Shown here piece after piece: positions 8,701-16,733 of a stretch of DNA of 64,000 nucleotides (within the stretch, counting starts at the first letter, position 1; the number at the start of each line of letters is the position of its first letter). The translations under genes were made by a program, and so were the position numbers. The stretch is from NCBI RefSeq assembly GCF_001665235.1, contig NZ_LZSC01000005.1, positions 1 through 64,000 on the forward strand, written 5' to 3'. The notes beneath the pieces are model-generated. The model was given only the letters and a program-made list of their open reading frames with translations. It was not told where the DNA came from and made no database searches. Source of the DNA: Mycobacterium sp. 1100029.7 (GTDB lineage: Bacteria > Actinomycetota > Actinomycetes > Mycobacteriales > Mycobacteriaceae).

Positions 8701-9137
8701 AGCCACGAGTTGAGCGCCTCGCGCCAGATGCACGTCATCTCGTCGAAGCCGAGTTCCTTGGCGTACGTGTCAAGCTTCTTGTTCAGCTGGGCGAAGGTGC
8801 CGGTTTTAGGCTTGGCGGTGCTCGGCACGTTCGTCACCAAGACGTAGTGGCATACACCTTCCTTCGCCAGCCGCCGGAGGTTGTCCAGCTCCTTCTTTAC
8901 GACGGCGTCCAGCCAGCTGACGGGATTCTTTTCCGAGCCGGTGACAGACCACTTGACCTGGTAGATCAGCAACGTCGACGGATCGATCTTGCGCTGTCCA
9001 TCAATGCCGCCGTCGGCCTGGCGCAGCGCCATGGGTGCGAAGTTGGGGAACTGGGCGGCGAGCAGGGCGTTGACGAGCTGCTGGAAGTCGTGATCACCCA
9101 GGCGCTCGTACAGGTAGCGGTGACGGCTCTCGGGCAT
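5778..9137 (-). CDS. Mrr-like nuclease fused to NACHT NTPase (anti-phage STAND protein)
   Basis: 1119 residues from the ATG at 9135-9137, which has GAGGAG 6 bases upstream; a longer reading from 9251 lacks such a site. Residues 10-150 form a restriction-endonuclease-like domain with GGIDG (43-47) and Q60-V-K62, the Mrr variant of the PD-(D/E)xK site. A NACHT module follows: Walker A GAPGQGKST (260-268) and Walker B LVVLDGLDEV (371-380). The large C-terminal half is helical and Leu-rich, as expected of a ligand-sensing region. In this family a phage protein triggers oligomerisation and effector activation, here probably DNA cleavage. It is the leftmost gene of the element and stands alone. The exact subfamily (Avs or bNACHT) is not resolved. 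Confidence 0.85.
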   Translation of the reverse strand: MPESRHRYLYERLGDHDFQQLVNALLAAQFPNFAPMALRQADGGIDGQRKIDPSTLLIYQVKWSVTGSEKNPVSWLDAVVKKELDNLRRLAKEGVCHYVLVTNVPSTAKPKTGTFAQLNKKLDTYAKELGFDEMTCIWREALNSWLDNSEDSITWAYADMLAGWDLIRFLVAEQVGTAKNQAERKLIRQVAASQWDDDQRVKFSQADVDRKRMVDLFVDVTAELVHSPERTRLRSRSSNDLGGAAHHLLHTPAPFTLVRGAPGQGKSTLSQYICQVHRSAFMPESERPQMLPELEKPRFPIRLDLSDYALWLAGNDAWDHSDHRKSRKEKARNGEKATVECFLADLMTHESGGITATAGTVQGIFERVPSLVVLDGLDEVGSASIRRRIVNEINAFAGRGKAYGEPLKVVVTTRPSAGELPEPAPDKFEIITLNQLTGEQRADYLRKWCAVRGIRSKDGRALRRSFNEKSREPYIHELAGNPMQLTILLDLLHRQGAATPTQRTDLYDTYVDLLLAREANKHPKAVRDHKEELLEIIPFLGWYLHAHTEESQINGRMSIDDLKAAMRHFQRTYGNQESIVNELFEGISDRLWALTSQVDGTYEFEVLSLREYFAARFLYRNAGEDNPHFDSTTVLQELLRRPYWLNTARFYGGNAKGSDVYVLTAGIEQELTHTSASASYLAAWALLTDGVFQRRPHEARKVLTALCSDVGIPILLSAFDRRDVMALPQLPNPTGGGADPTWSRLTTLITKKPGDRANPQRVRVLRELLNQRSEFTTWWYEQLTGAIGTDQQNAWLALGACCEAGAGITSDFENMDLTNGAAELFLSTGLAPEPGSSFEAALLTAVLNGECPCVTSTCSVPGQVAAALAPGEFLTSSTTGFISGDDRAKRRRFEAINKLRKARSPWAVVGKTRAFKSGYKGNTFPWANTATAIHEHIGRCWIASEIAVIGAASPFGLAYSKRAEVTAFGTTGHPSELLAQTRAGSGNADWWREQLKTVDDDLGRAEWALALWCVASGPAVSELLPELTEVLRQLPDSRRRTVLSAAERIARFGWLQTRPVRGDTSDAELALLNKLRVPVAAVEERGEASGPGEQTKVPSLLSVARAGRWLKVDTEAVYR

Positions 9138-9716
9138 GGACGGCTCCTCGTGCTCCAAACCCGATCGTGTCACTGCGTCCGTCGGGACTCCGAATGCTCG
9201 TATCTCATTCAACCTGCTGACATGGTGCGGATCTTGGAGACAGGCGGTCAAAGAGTGTCACGGTGTCATGCGCCGGAACGTGGGCGTCGATCCACTGCGC
9301 GGACGAGCTGATCATCGCGGTAGGACGGCGTCTTGGCGAAGGCGTAGGCCGCCTTCGCGTTGTCGAGCATGTCGTTGTACTTGCGCCGGCGTTCGCGTCG
9401 CGGAGCTGCTGCGGATAGGGGTGGGGCGGTTGTCCTCGTCCCATTCGGAGATCACGAGGAACCGGTGTCACTGTTCCAGTTGCTCCATCTCCTCGGAGAT
9501 GCACCGGTCTCGACGTACCCCGCGGTCGGGGTCGCCGAGCAGCCAGATGGCAGGGCCGCGGACTCCGGGAATCGAACCCGCGTATACAGCTTGGAACGCC
9601 GATTCGACCCGTCCGCGGTTGGGCCAGCGTGTCCGTTCCATTTGCTGGCGAGCCAGCAATCAGTGTGTTTCTATAAGCCAGCATCGGCCCGAGATATCTG
9701 TGGAGGATGACGCTGG
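9138..9716. other. Intergenic region with decayed coding fragments
   Basis: No intact gene is supported. The minus strand keeps short coding-like fragments in shifting frames around 9290-9420 (a Lys/Arg/Tyr-rich piece) and 9468-9560 (AIWLLGDPD and ISEEMEQLEQ). These suggest the remnant of a gene broken by frameshifts. A tRNA-like structure overlaps this region. Confidence 0.35.
9557..9617 (-). tRNA. tRNA-Gly(TCC)-like sequence lacking a D-arm
   Basis: On the minus strand an acceptor-like pair (GCGGAC with GTCCGC) encloses an anticodon-like hairpin with loop GTTCCAA (anticodon TCC, U33 and purine 37 present), a short variable region and a T-arm with loop TTCGATT. The total is only about 60 bases, there is no D-arm, and the fifth T-stem pair is G-G. 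It is probably a degenerate tRNA-Gly carried by the element, or a former attachment site, rather than a working tRNA. Confidence 0.3.
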
Positions 9717-10733
9717 ATGGGCAACCCCGAAGATGAGCAACGTGCCTCGCAGATCGCACAGGGGGGCATAGGACCAGCCGACGGACCTGAAACCGCCTGG
9801 TATCGGCGTGGATGGGTCTGGATACTGGGGCACAAGGTCTGGACTGGAGTTGCTGCACTGGTCGCCATCGTGGCTCTCGTAGCTAGCATTCTTATTGCGA
9901 CTTCTGCTTCACCTACCAATTCGCAAACGAATGACCGGTGCACTGCTAACGGCAGCAACATCACCCTTAGCTGTTCAGGTTCAGGCACCAATACGTCTGG
10001 CGATGGGGGCAACTTGGTCCCTGCCAACTCGAAGCCAGACCCCCACAGCTCGCTCCAACTGGCCACGGTGTGGCCGTGGGTGTCGGGATGTCCTGCCACG
10101 GGAAGTGCTCTCGCGATGCCTGTTGGCGGTGGGGCTCTACAAGACTTTCATTCAGCGCACGATATCGGCCCGACGCTTGCAGAGCACGGGGCCGGATCCT
10201 GGGTCCGAGGGGAGATGTACCTTCACCTTCAGGCCGCGAAGGGAAAGCGGCTCGAACTCGTCGACCTCACGCCGCACATTCAGCGTCGCGACCTTGCGCC
10301 GCCAGCGTGGGTGTACATCCCCATGAGTGGTTGCGGGCCATGGCCGGGAGATCGACACTTCATATTCGACCTAGACAAGCCTCTGCTCACCGATGCCGGC
10401 ATTGAGGGGGGGCCTAATCGGAAGACGGATGCGCCCACAGCCGATTTAGGAACGGGTTTCGTCATAAACGACCACGACGACGCGCAGATCCGACTGGATG
10501 CGTTGAGTTGCACCGGAAATTATCAGTGGACCCTGGCGGTCCGCTACGTCGAAGCCGGCAACGGCGAGGTCAAGACAGTTGAGATCGGCCCCATTACTTC
10601 CTACGGCCGAGCCGATAATTCCATCCGATACGTGGGCTATCCCGGCCCCGACGGAGTGGTCAAGGTGCGTGAACAAACCAACATCACAGGCGGAGATCCA
10701 TACTTCCTTCAGAAGGAATGCCACGGCAGTTAA
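9717..10733 (+). CDS. Membrane-anchored protein with large external domain
   Basis: 338 residues. About 35 hydrophilic residues precede one membrane helix (WTGVAALVAIVALVASILIA), then a Ser/Thr/Asn/Gly-rich linker with two Cys. An approximately 260-residue beta-rich domain follows with three more Cys (SGCPATG, MSGCGPWPG, LSCTGNY) and a final ECHGS. No enzyme signature was recognised. Proteins with this layout occur beside actinobacterial islands but have no known role. The start ATG lies 3 bases after the decayed region. Confidence 0.65.
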   Translation: MGNPEDEQRASQIAQGGIGPADGPETAWYRRGWVWILGHKVWTGVAALVAIVALVASILIATSASPTNSQTNDRCTANGSNITLSCSGSGTNTSGDGGNLVPANSKPDPHSSLQLATVWPWVSGCPATGSALAMPVGGGALQDFHSAHDIGPTLAEHGAGSWVRGEMYLHLQAAKGKRLELVDLTPHIQRRDLAPPAWVYIPMSGCGPWPGDRHFIFDLDKPLLTDAGIEGGPNRKTDAPTADLGTGFVINDHDDAQIRLDALSCTGNYQWTLAVRYVEAGNGEVKTVEIGPITSYGRADNSIRYVGYPGPDGVVKVREQTNITGGDPYFLQKECHGS

Positions 10734-11214
10734 ACGACATGCACCAAGCCGCATCCAATCTGGCGCAGATCAGGTAGTTGAGGTCGAGGGAAGGGTCACG
10801 ACATCGATGTTTCCCGCTGAATCGGTGATTGGTGAGTTCGCAGAAGTGGCCGATCTGTTAAAGGACCGCGTCTGGGAGGAGCGCTTGGTTCCGATCAAAA
10901 ACTCGCTCGCAGCGGAATTTCATGCGAAGGGTGACTAATGCTGTCGTCGCGGTCAAAGGCAAGTGATCTTTCGGCGGGCGGCACCACAGTCAGGCGACTG
11001 GTCGGGATGGCGCAAGTGACGGATTCTCGACATGTCACCGCGCTTGCCCCGGACTCCGCTGATCACCATGCGTGACCACTGTGCTGCAGCGTGCAGCTCA
11101 AGGCGGCGAAAGTGTGCACCCAGCATTCGCCAGTGATCGATAGTTCTCGGGCACCGCTAGCTAGGACCCGGCTAACGGTGTCCGCGACGCCAACGGCCGG
11201 AGGAGAGGAGACCA
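10734..11214. other. Gap with one short coding-like fragment
   Basis: A 43-codon open stretch at 10807-10938 (helical, ending EFHAKGD) has coding-like composition but no ribosome site, and may be the 3' end of a lost gene. The rest (10939-11196) shows nothing recognisable. A strong purine-rich ribosome site for the next gene begins near 11200. Confidence 0.35.
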
Positions 11215-12624
11215 TTGACTGACGTGCGCGTCGCCCATATGCGGCTGTTTCCCCGCGACGACGGTATCGCCATCCTTGCCGTTCAAGTTGCTCAACCTGT
11301 TGAGGCGCTTGCGGGGTCAACATTTGTGCACGATTCAATCGACGCCGCGTGGCACGCCGGTCTGAATTTCCAGCAGGCGACCGATGACGGACTGGTTTGG
11401 GCGAAGGGGTTGGGGCCTGCGGCGGAACTGCCCTCGTTGCTGGAAGTCGGCAATCTCAACACCACCGGCGGCCCAACATGGGGGCCGCTACGAATAGAAC
11501 CAAACGCCACTCGTTGGGTCTTCCTCAAACCGGAGAATGGAGGCGAAGACTGGGTCACTGGGGAACGTGCGCAAGCCGAACTGAGGCGCATCGAGCAGAT
11601 GAGAGAACAGATTTTCACAGCGCCACTCACAGTGGCGGGTGCATCGCAAAATGCACCGGAGTTTCTAATCCTCGCGATCGCTGACAACCTCCTCATAACC
11701 CAACCGCAGCGAGTGCCGGGAATCTCACTTAGCCCGATGACAACGGTACTTGGCGAAGATGTGCGGACCGTTCTCAATCGGATCCTCCGTGAGCAAGGGA
11801 TCATCACACAATGGGTCTCCAAGAAGGCGTGGCTTGCTCAGATGCAAAGCAACAGACCCGCAGTCCTGATTGAGTGCCATGTCCAGGCCGATAATCCGAG
11901 CTCCGCCAAAACCTACTGCCGGGAGGTCGTGAAACAGCTGTTAGACATGATGACACTGCGCCGTGGCGCCGCCGCGAACTTGATCGCAGGCGTCGTCACC
12001 AGCCGGAATGAACTTGGCCGTCACCAGTTGCTCGATGCATGGATCGAGCACAGCGGATACCGCGAGAATCTGTTAGGCGGCTTCCTCGCTGGCGAAGGTG
12101 TTCACGGACTCCAGACCTCGTGGAGTGGTCTGCAAGCGAACCCTCGCGCACAATTGTGGGTATCGCTCTACGCCGACGCCATTCGCGACCCGCGGTGGGA
12201 CTACCAATTTTTTCGATGCTTCAACCTGCTCGAAGCGATGGCTGATACAGCAGTACAACCAAATGCACCGATACCGGATGAGGCGGGCAACCCAAGGCGA
12301 TTTGCGAACGGAAGGGGCAGTTTCACCACCAAGCAGGCCCAGGGCAAGGTGTATATGCTGCTCCTGAATCTAAGCAACTCGACTGCGGACGACCAACTGT
12401 GGGACAAAGTCGGTGTCTGGGTTCGAGTACGAAATGACGTTGCTCACGAAGGGGCATGGCAGCCAACCCGGCCGGGCGAGACAGCTGAGCACGTTGCCGC
12501 ACGCGCTGCCATTACGAATCTCGCCTCGGACGGCACTTTCGAATCCGGAGCCGAAGCACTCGTCAAAGGAATCCGAGACCTGGTAAGAAGGGCACTTTAC
12601 GCGGCCATTAACGGCACGTTGTAA
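11215..12624 (+). CDS. HEPN-domain protein
   Basis: 469 residues. A TTG start is chosen because AGGAGAGGAG lies 4 bases upstream and no ATG fits. The C-terminal region holds R406-NDVA-H411, the R-x4-H motif of HEPN ribonucleases, in an Apea-like setting (helices before WVRVRNDVAHEG and after). The N-terminal 300 residues resemble no domain I know. HEPN proteins often act as RNA-cleaving toxins in defence or abortive infection. Here no antitoxin partner adjoins it, so it could be self-regulated by its N-terminal region. Confidence 0.65.
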   Translation: MTDVRVAHMRLFPRDDGIAILAVQVAQPVEALAGSTFVHDSIDAAWHAGLNFQQATDDGLVWAKGLGPAAELPSLLEVGNLNTTGGPTWGPLRIEPNATRWVFLKPENGGEDWVTGERAQAELRRIEQMREQIFTAPLTVAGASQNAPEFLILAIADNLLITQPQRVPGISLSPMTTVLGEDVRTVLNRILREQGIITQWVSKKAWLAQMQSNRPAVLIECHVQADNPSSAKTYCREVVKQLLDMMTLRRGAAANLIAGVVTSRNELGRHQLLDAWIEHSGYRENLLGGFLAGEGVHGLQTSWSGLQANPRAQLWVSLYADAIRDPRWDYQFFRCFNLLEAMADTAVQPNAPIPDEAGNPRRFANGRGSFTTKQAQGKVYMLLLNLSNSTADDQLWDKVGVWVRVRNDVAHEGAWQPTRPGETAEHVAARAAITNLASDGTFESGAEALVKGIRDLVRRALYAAINGTL

Positions 12625-12771
12625 TACCTTTCCACGAATGGTAAATGTAAATGTGGTCCGACGCATTGCCACGGTGGATCAGTGCCAGCTCGCTCGCCAC
12701 TACTGGCCGACCGTCATCGGACACGTGGCATGTGCAGTGCACACAATTTGTCTGGTGGGTTGATTCGCGAA

Positions 12772-13113
12772 TTAAAGATGTCTGCTTAGTGGGCCCCGGA
12801 GGGCTTCCGCCACAGCTTCCCGCGTAAGACGAGCTAGACGACTCCCATCGGCTGGTGACGAAGCACTTAGCACATCCACTAAGCGTTCCGACAGGATGTC
12901 GTCTAACGCCGCGATAACGGGAGACGGCAAGCTCCCATATCTATCTTCAAAGGCGACGGCGATCGTGCCGATTGCCTTGGAGAGGGAGCAGTATCGGGCA
13001 TCGCCAGTCGCCTCGCCGTAATCCCAGAGCCAGTCTGCAGCCGATTCAAGTGCAGTCGGCGGGAAAGCAGCTAGTCCTGTGGTCGCGAGCCGCCGGATGT
13101 CATCAACGTCCAT
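12772..13113 (-). CDS. Small helical protein coupled to phosphoribosyltransferase
   Basis: 113 residues, acidic and helical, with no recognised motif. Its ATG overlaps the 3' end of the upstream phosphoribosyltransferase gene by 11 bp, so the two are translationally coupled and probably interact or act in one pathway. There is no signal or membrane segment. Function unknown. Confidence 0.6.
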   Translation of the reverse strand: MDVDDIRRLATTGLAAFPPTALESAADWLWDYGEATGDARYCSLSKAIGTIAVAFEDRYGSLPSPVIAALDDILSERLVDVLSASSPADGSRLARLTREAVAEALRGPLSRHL

Positions 13114-13687
13114 CCACCGGAGCGATGCCGAGTTCTTCGTATGTGATCAGTGGAAGATAGGGAATTCCCTTGTCTGCGAACAGCTTTGTCGCGATGACTC
13201 CCCGATCAACCATAGGAATTACACCGGTAACGATTCCCCCATCGTCGTGCACATGCTCGTAGGCTTGCATGATCGACCCACCTGAGGTGACCACGTCATC
13301 TACGAGCAGAACGCGCGTTTTCGCGCCTTGCTCGAAGCGGGTTCCTTCGATCCACTGGTTCCGTCCCCGTTCCTTACGTTGCTTGCGCACCGAAAACCAG
13401 CGCTTGTGGGCAACGATCGACACGGCGATCGCCAGTGGATCTGCGCCCATCGTCAACCCTCCGACGGCGTCAAACTGGATGCCTTCTGTCGCCGCTAAGT
13501 CGACGACTGCAGTTGCCACCAGTACAAGGTTGTCGCCGTAGTCGACGGCGAACTTCCCGTCTATGTAGTCGTGGCTCATCTGGCCGCTGGCAAGCATGAA
13601 CGGCTCGTCTCGCCGTTGATAACCACGGCTCTTGACCAAGTCGAACGCAGCCTGCCACGAACTTGGGCGTGTGCGCACACCAGACAT
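13103..13687 (-). CDS. Orotate-phosphoribosyltransferase-like protein
   Basis: 194 residues from the ATG at 13685-13687 (AAGAG upstream). It has the type I PRTase fold: PRPP loop VLLVDDVVTSGGS (126-138), GGLTMGADPLA (77-86) for the pyrophosphate loop, and FMLASGQMSHDYIDGK near the N-terminus as in PyrE. PyrE makes OMP from orotate and PRPP. A second copy in an island next to other pyrimidine genes suggests nucleotide-pool manipulation or a PRPP/nucleobase sensor. The coupled small protein downstream is not part of the normal pyr pathway. Confidence 0.8.
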   Translation of the reverse strand: MSGVRTRPSSWQAAFDLVKSRGYQRRDEPFMLASGQMSHDYIDGKFAVDYGDNLVLVATAVVDLAATEGIQFDAVGGLTMGADPLAIAVSIVAHKRWFSVRKQRKERGRNQWIEGTRFEQGAKTRVLLVDDVVTSGGSIMQAYEHVHDDGGIVTGVIPMVDRGVIATKLFADKGIPYLPLITYEELGIAPVDGR

Positions 13688-14370
13688 TGCACTCTTTTCT
13701 AGCGGTTGATGCATCCTGAAAACTTGTTCAGTGGGGCGTTCAGGCAGCCAGCCCATCCCCGCGCGGACGCTTCGGTCTCGACCAAACGAGGCCCAATCAT
13801 ATGCACCATAGTAGAGCCCACAAAATCGCTGAGCAGCACCAACACGCAATACCGCATCATCTTGCGCCTGCCCAAGTCTTCGGGACAGCCTTCAGGAGGT
13901 GATCGAGCGGGCGACTCAACATTGCTTCTTCTCCAACGTGGATCTGGCTGCCGCTGACCAGTGGAACGGCGTCGCGCCTTGATTAACGTTCCAATATTGC
14001 GGCAAACGTGTTACGCCCGCATGTGTCTGGCGGCCAAAAATCTCAGCCGTGCACTGAGGCGGTTCCTACGCCGCACAACGATCACCACGACTTTGGCGCA
14101 GGCTTAGCCCTGGAAGCAATGAGCCGAGCGATCGCCTCACCGGACGTTTGAGAATCGCTCGGCTCCCATTGAGGGCCCCGGCATCGCATACCTGGGAAAC
14201 CCGATTTGAGATGAAGGTCACAAGGTTCACCCGGGTGGACCTCACTGAAGATACGAAAGAGCTGGCGCCCGACAGTCCACTGCCCGACAGCGCCCGTACG
14301 CTCTGCGCAGTAGCCCAAGACTCACGCGAGCAGGGCTATACGGGTGATGCGAAGAAGTAGCCTCCCAAAC
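13688..14370. other. Gap without a supported gene
   Basis: Two weak open stretches (14082-14318 minus, 14211-14360 plus) lack ribosome sites and known motifs and were not accepted. The region contains one perfect inverted repeat at 14121-14165. Confidence 0.5.
14121..14165. repeat. Perfect 12-bp inverted repeat, 21-base loop
   Basis: Arms 14121-14132 and 14154-14165 are exact reverse complements (GAGCCGAGCGAT). The hairpin lies about 205 bp beyond the stop of the minus-strand GHKL gene and could be its terminator, or part of a structured RNA. The long loop is unusual for a simple terminator. Confidence 0.5.
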
Positions 14371-16329
14371 TTAGGTGGCACGGCGCAGCGGCACTGGCAC
14401 AGTCTCGGCCTCGTGCACGCGGTTGATGTAGTCGACCGCGTGTTCGCGGCTGGCGTCGTACTCAAGCGCCTCTCGATAATGGCGCAGTCGCGTCTCAGCG
14501 TCATCAATCAGTTGTGACCAGGTCTTAGCCCACAGACGGATGTTTTCCCATTCGGTAACTTGGCCAGGTGGTTGGTTGACCCGATTGGCGTCTCGCGTGA
14601 CGGTCCGGTCCAGTTCCGAAGAGATCACCCAAAAATCCCACTGCACATTTACGGCGTTGAACTGGGAGTCAGCCGCGACCGCGTCCGCGTAGCTCTTCAG
14701 CTGCGCTACTTCTTTCTGGGTGATCGGAACACCCGGCCTCTTCAATTCAACTACTAGGTGCTCTCGGCCTTTGAGGACGCGTCGGTGTCGCGAGAGCATC
14801 AAATCGATGATTCCGCGCGAGCCGTCAGCCCGCCGAACCGGTCCAGCCTGTGGCGAGTCCTTCGTGTCGGGTCGAAGTACTTCGATATGGCGGGCGAGAA
14901 CCTCGTCCAATCCCTTGTCGCTCGTCAGCATGGTGTAGTCCTCGCCGAATACCCAAAGCTCCTTCTCCAAGATCTTGTGTAGCTCAGACCGTTCTCTTAC
15001 GAGCCTTTTTGTTTCAGTCTCGAACACCATCTCCCGTAGAGCCGTAAGGAAGTCCAGACGAGTGGCAATCGTGGTGTTCGCCTCGATCAATTTGGACAGC
15101 GAGGTGCGCTCCAGCAGACGAGCGAGATTCTCATGCTCGCGCTTCGGCAGCGGCATCAGATCGTCCAGTATTTTCGGCAGAGAACTCGGTTCGCTGGCGA
15201 CAGCCACCTTAAGCAATCCGAGTGTGGTACGACGCCCCATGCGGGACTTCGGGATCTTCCTTGCGACCGTGGTGGCTACGTAGTCAAAGGTCTCCCGCTC
15301 GGCTCGCTCGACTTCGGTCGCTGGGTCGCCTTGGTAGGGATAGTCCCCGGTTGCTTTCCACATTGCGATCTGTTCAGCGCGGCGATCGGATTCTCTCTTG
15401 CGAAAGTGGAGTTTGATCTGCTCGCGCACGGATGCGATTACATCGGCGAACACGCCTGCTTGAAGCTCAGCGAGCCGTAGCTCGTCTTGGGCGTTCTGCT
15501 TAGCGAATTCGTCCCACAGCACATATGCCGTGTAGTGAAATCCTGGTGTGTGGATGTCCGGTGACACTGTTTCGAGCACCGAACCGGAAGTGTCGCAAAG
15601 GTGGATAGCCCTGCCGTGGTCATCAGACCATTCGATAATCCGCAGTATTGGCGGGTCGTTTCCGTCCTGGGTGAAGCCGTCGATGGGATAGTCGGCTCGA
15701 TGGCGTTCCGCAGCTTTCGGATCGAGATCAGCACCATCGAATCTGATCGTGACGGTGGGATTCGTCGTCAGAAAGAGCGCGAACGCGGCTGTGATTCTGG
15801 GGCGTGCGGAATCGCTAGTTATTCGGTTCGCATACCGGGCAGGATCTTCGGCGACGAAGACGGTGCCAGTGCTTTCCTCGCCAACGATCGGACTGTCGAC
15901 TGCGTCGAAATCTGTGGGATCGGACGCATGACCGCTGATCAACGTTCGACGTCGCTTGCCGGTTGTATCCACGGCGGTGGTGGTCCACGAGATCGAATTG
16001 CCTAAGGCGAATCCCCGCAGGCGACCCTGCCCATTTGACCCTTGCAAACGTCGCTTGATGTTCGGCGAGAACTTAGCGGTCGCCTTCCAAGATCCTCCCA
16101 GGTGCTCAAACGCCCGTGCGACTTCCTCTGGCGCGATTCCGTGGCCGTCGTCCTCAATCCGCACTCGTTCCACAGCATCCATAGCGTCCGTCTCGATGAC
16201 AACGCTCACGTTGTGCGCCTCCGCATCGAGCGAGTTCCACACCAGCTCGACGATCGCCTCAATCGGACGATCACGGTGCGCGAGGCGTAAAACGTGATCG
16301 GCTTTCGCAGCGATGTGCAGACGACCCAT
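14371..16329 (-). CDS. GHKL ATPase fused to PD-(D/E)xK nuclease
   Basis: 652 residues from the ATG at 16327-16329. The N-terminal GHKL domain has N-box E28-LVW-N32, G1 motif DDGHG (60-64) and G2/G3 GSNGQGR (97-103), followed by an S5-like region and a helical middle. The C-terminus has D509 (RGIIDLML) and E528-L-K530 (HLVVELKRPG), a nuclease active site of the Shedu/DUF4263 type. MORC-like and MutL-like ATPases fused to nucleases occur in bacterial defence islands, where ATP-driven clamp closure may control DNA cleavage. It is divergent from the dUTPase/ThyX cassette. No methylase or other partner gene is adjacent. The function is inferred; the two domains are clear. Confidence 0.75.
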   Translation of the reverse strand: MGRLHIAAKADHVLRLAHRDRPIEAIVELVWNSLDAEAHNVSVVIETDAMDAVERVRIEDDGHGIAPEEVARAFEHLGGSWKATAKFSPNIKRRLQGSNGQGRLRGFALGNSISWTTTAVDTTGKRRRTLISGHASDPTDFDAVDSPIVGEESTGTVFVAEDPARYANRITSDSARPRITAAFALFLTTNPTVTIRFDGADLDPKAAERHRADYPIDGFTQDGNDPPILRIIEWSDDHGRAIHLCDTSGSVLETVSPDIHTPGFHYTAYVLWDEFAKQNAQDELRLAELQAGVFADVIASVREQIKLHFRKRESDRRAEQIAMWKATGDYPYQGDPATEVERAERETFDYVATTVARKIPKSRMGRRTTLGLLKVAVASEPSSLPKILDDLMPLPKREHENLARLLERTSLSKLIEANTTIATRLDFLTALREMVFETETKRLVRERSELHKILEKELWVFGEDYTMLTSDKGLDEVLARHIEVLRPDTKDSPQAGPVRRADGSRGIIDLMLSRHRRVLKGREHLVVELKRPGVPITQKEVAQLKSYADAVAADSQFNAVNVQWDFWVISSELDRTVTRDANRVNQPPGQVTEWENIRLWAKTWSQLIDDAETRLRHYREALEYDASREHAVDYINRVHEAETVPVPLRRAT

Positions 16330-16541
16330 GAGTCGCAGTATTCCGCAGCAGGCCGACAATCCATTGCAGGACTGGGCCAGCCACGGGAATGCCCTGCGAG
16401 GGCCACCCGAACCGGTTTCTTTACAGGCCAATTCCCAGGCGGGCTGTCAAGGGTTTGCCGCCTTCGCGGGGACCCTGGAGAGCGGCTTCCGCAAGCAGCG
16501 CACCAGTAACGGCCTGGTGGAGTCGCCAAGGCCAGCTCACC

Positions 16542-16733
16542 ATGACAGCATCAGCTCAGCCCGTCAATCGACCGCGACGGCAGGTGTGCCTAGATTGCGG
16601 CAGCCCCATGGAAGAGCAAGGCGCGTACCTCACAACGTTCGAGCGTTGCACTACCAAGGCGAGCCAAGCCGAAGTGCATACTGCGACTAGGCGTGGCAGC
16701 GGGCAGACTACTGCTGGAGGCACTAAATGTTGA
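16542..16733 (+). CDS. Small putative zinc-ribbon protein
   Basis: 63 residues with CLDCGS, a later ERC and a terminal KC, a spacing compatible with a zinc ribbon. It ends in a 7-bp overlap with the ATG of the next gene (AAATGTTGA), which suggests translational coupling. The ribosome site is weak. It could be a regulator of the cassette or a spurious short frame. Confidence 0.4.
   Translation: MTASAQPVNRPRRQVCLDCGSPMEEQGAYLTTFERCTTKASQAEVHTATRRGSGQTTAGGTKC

Noticed and set aside
9205..9858. 217-codon minus-strand frame
   Set aside because: It runs through the tRNA-like structure and into the start of a better supported plus-strand gene, and its Arg/Pro/Ser-rich composition is non-coding.
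10807..10938. 43-codon coding-like fragment
   Set aside because: Could be a gene remnant but has no ribosome site or recognisable family, so it is only mentioned in the gap entry.
14082..14318. 78-codon minus-strand frame after the GHKL gene
   Set aside because: No ribosome site or motif, and it contains the perfect inverted repeat. The opposing frame 14211-14360 was rejected likewise.
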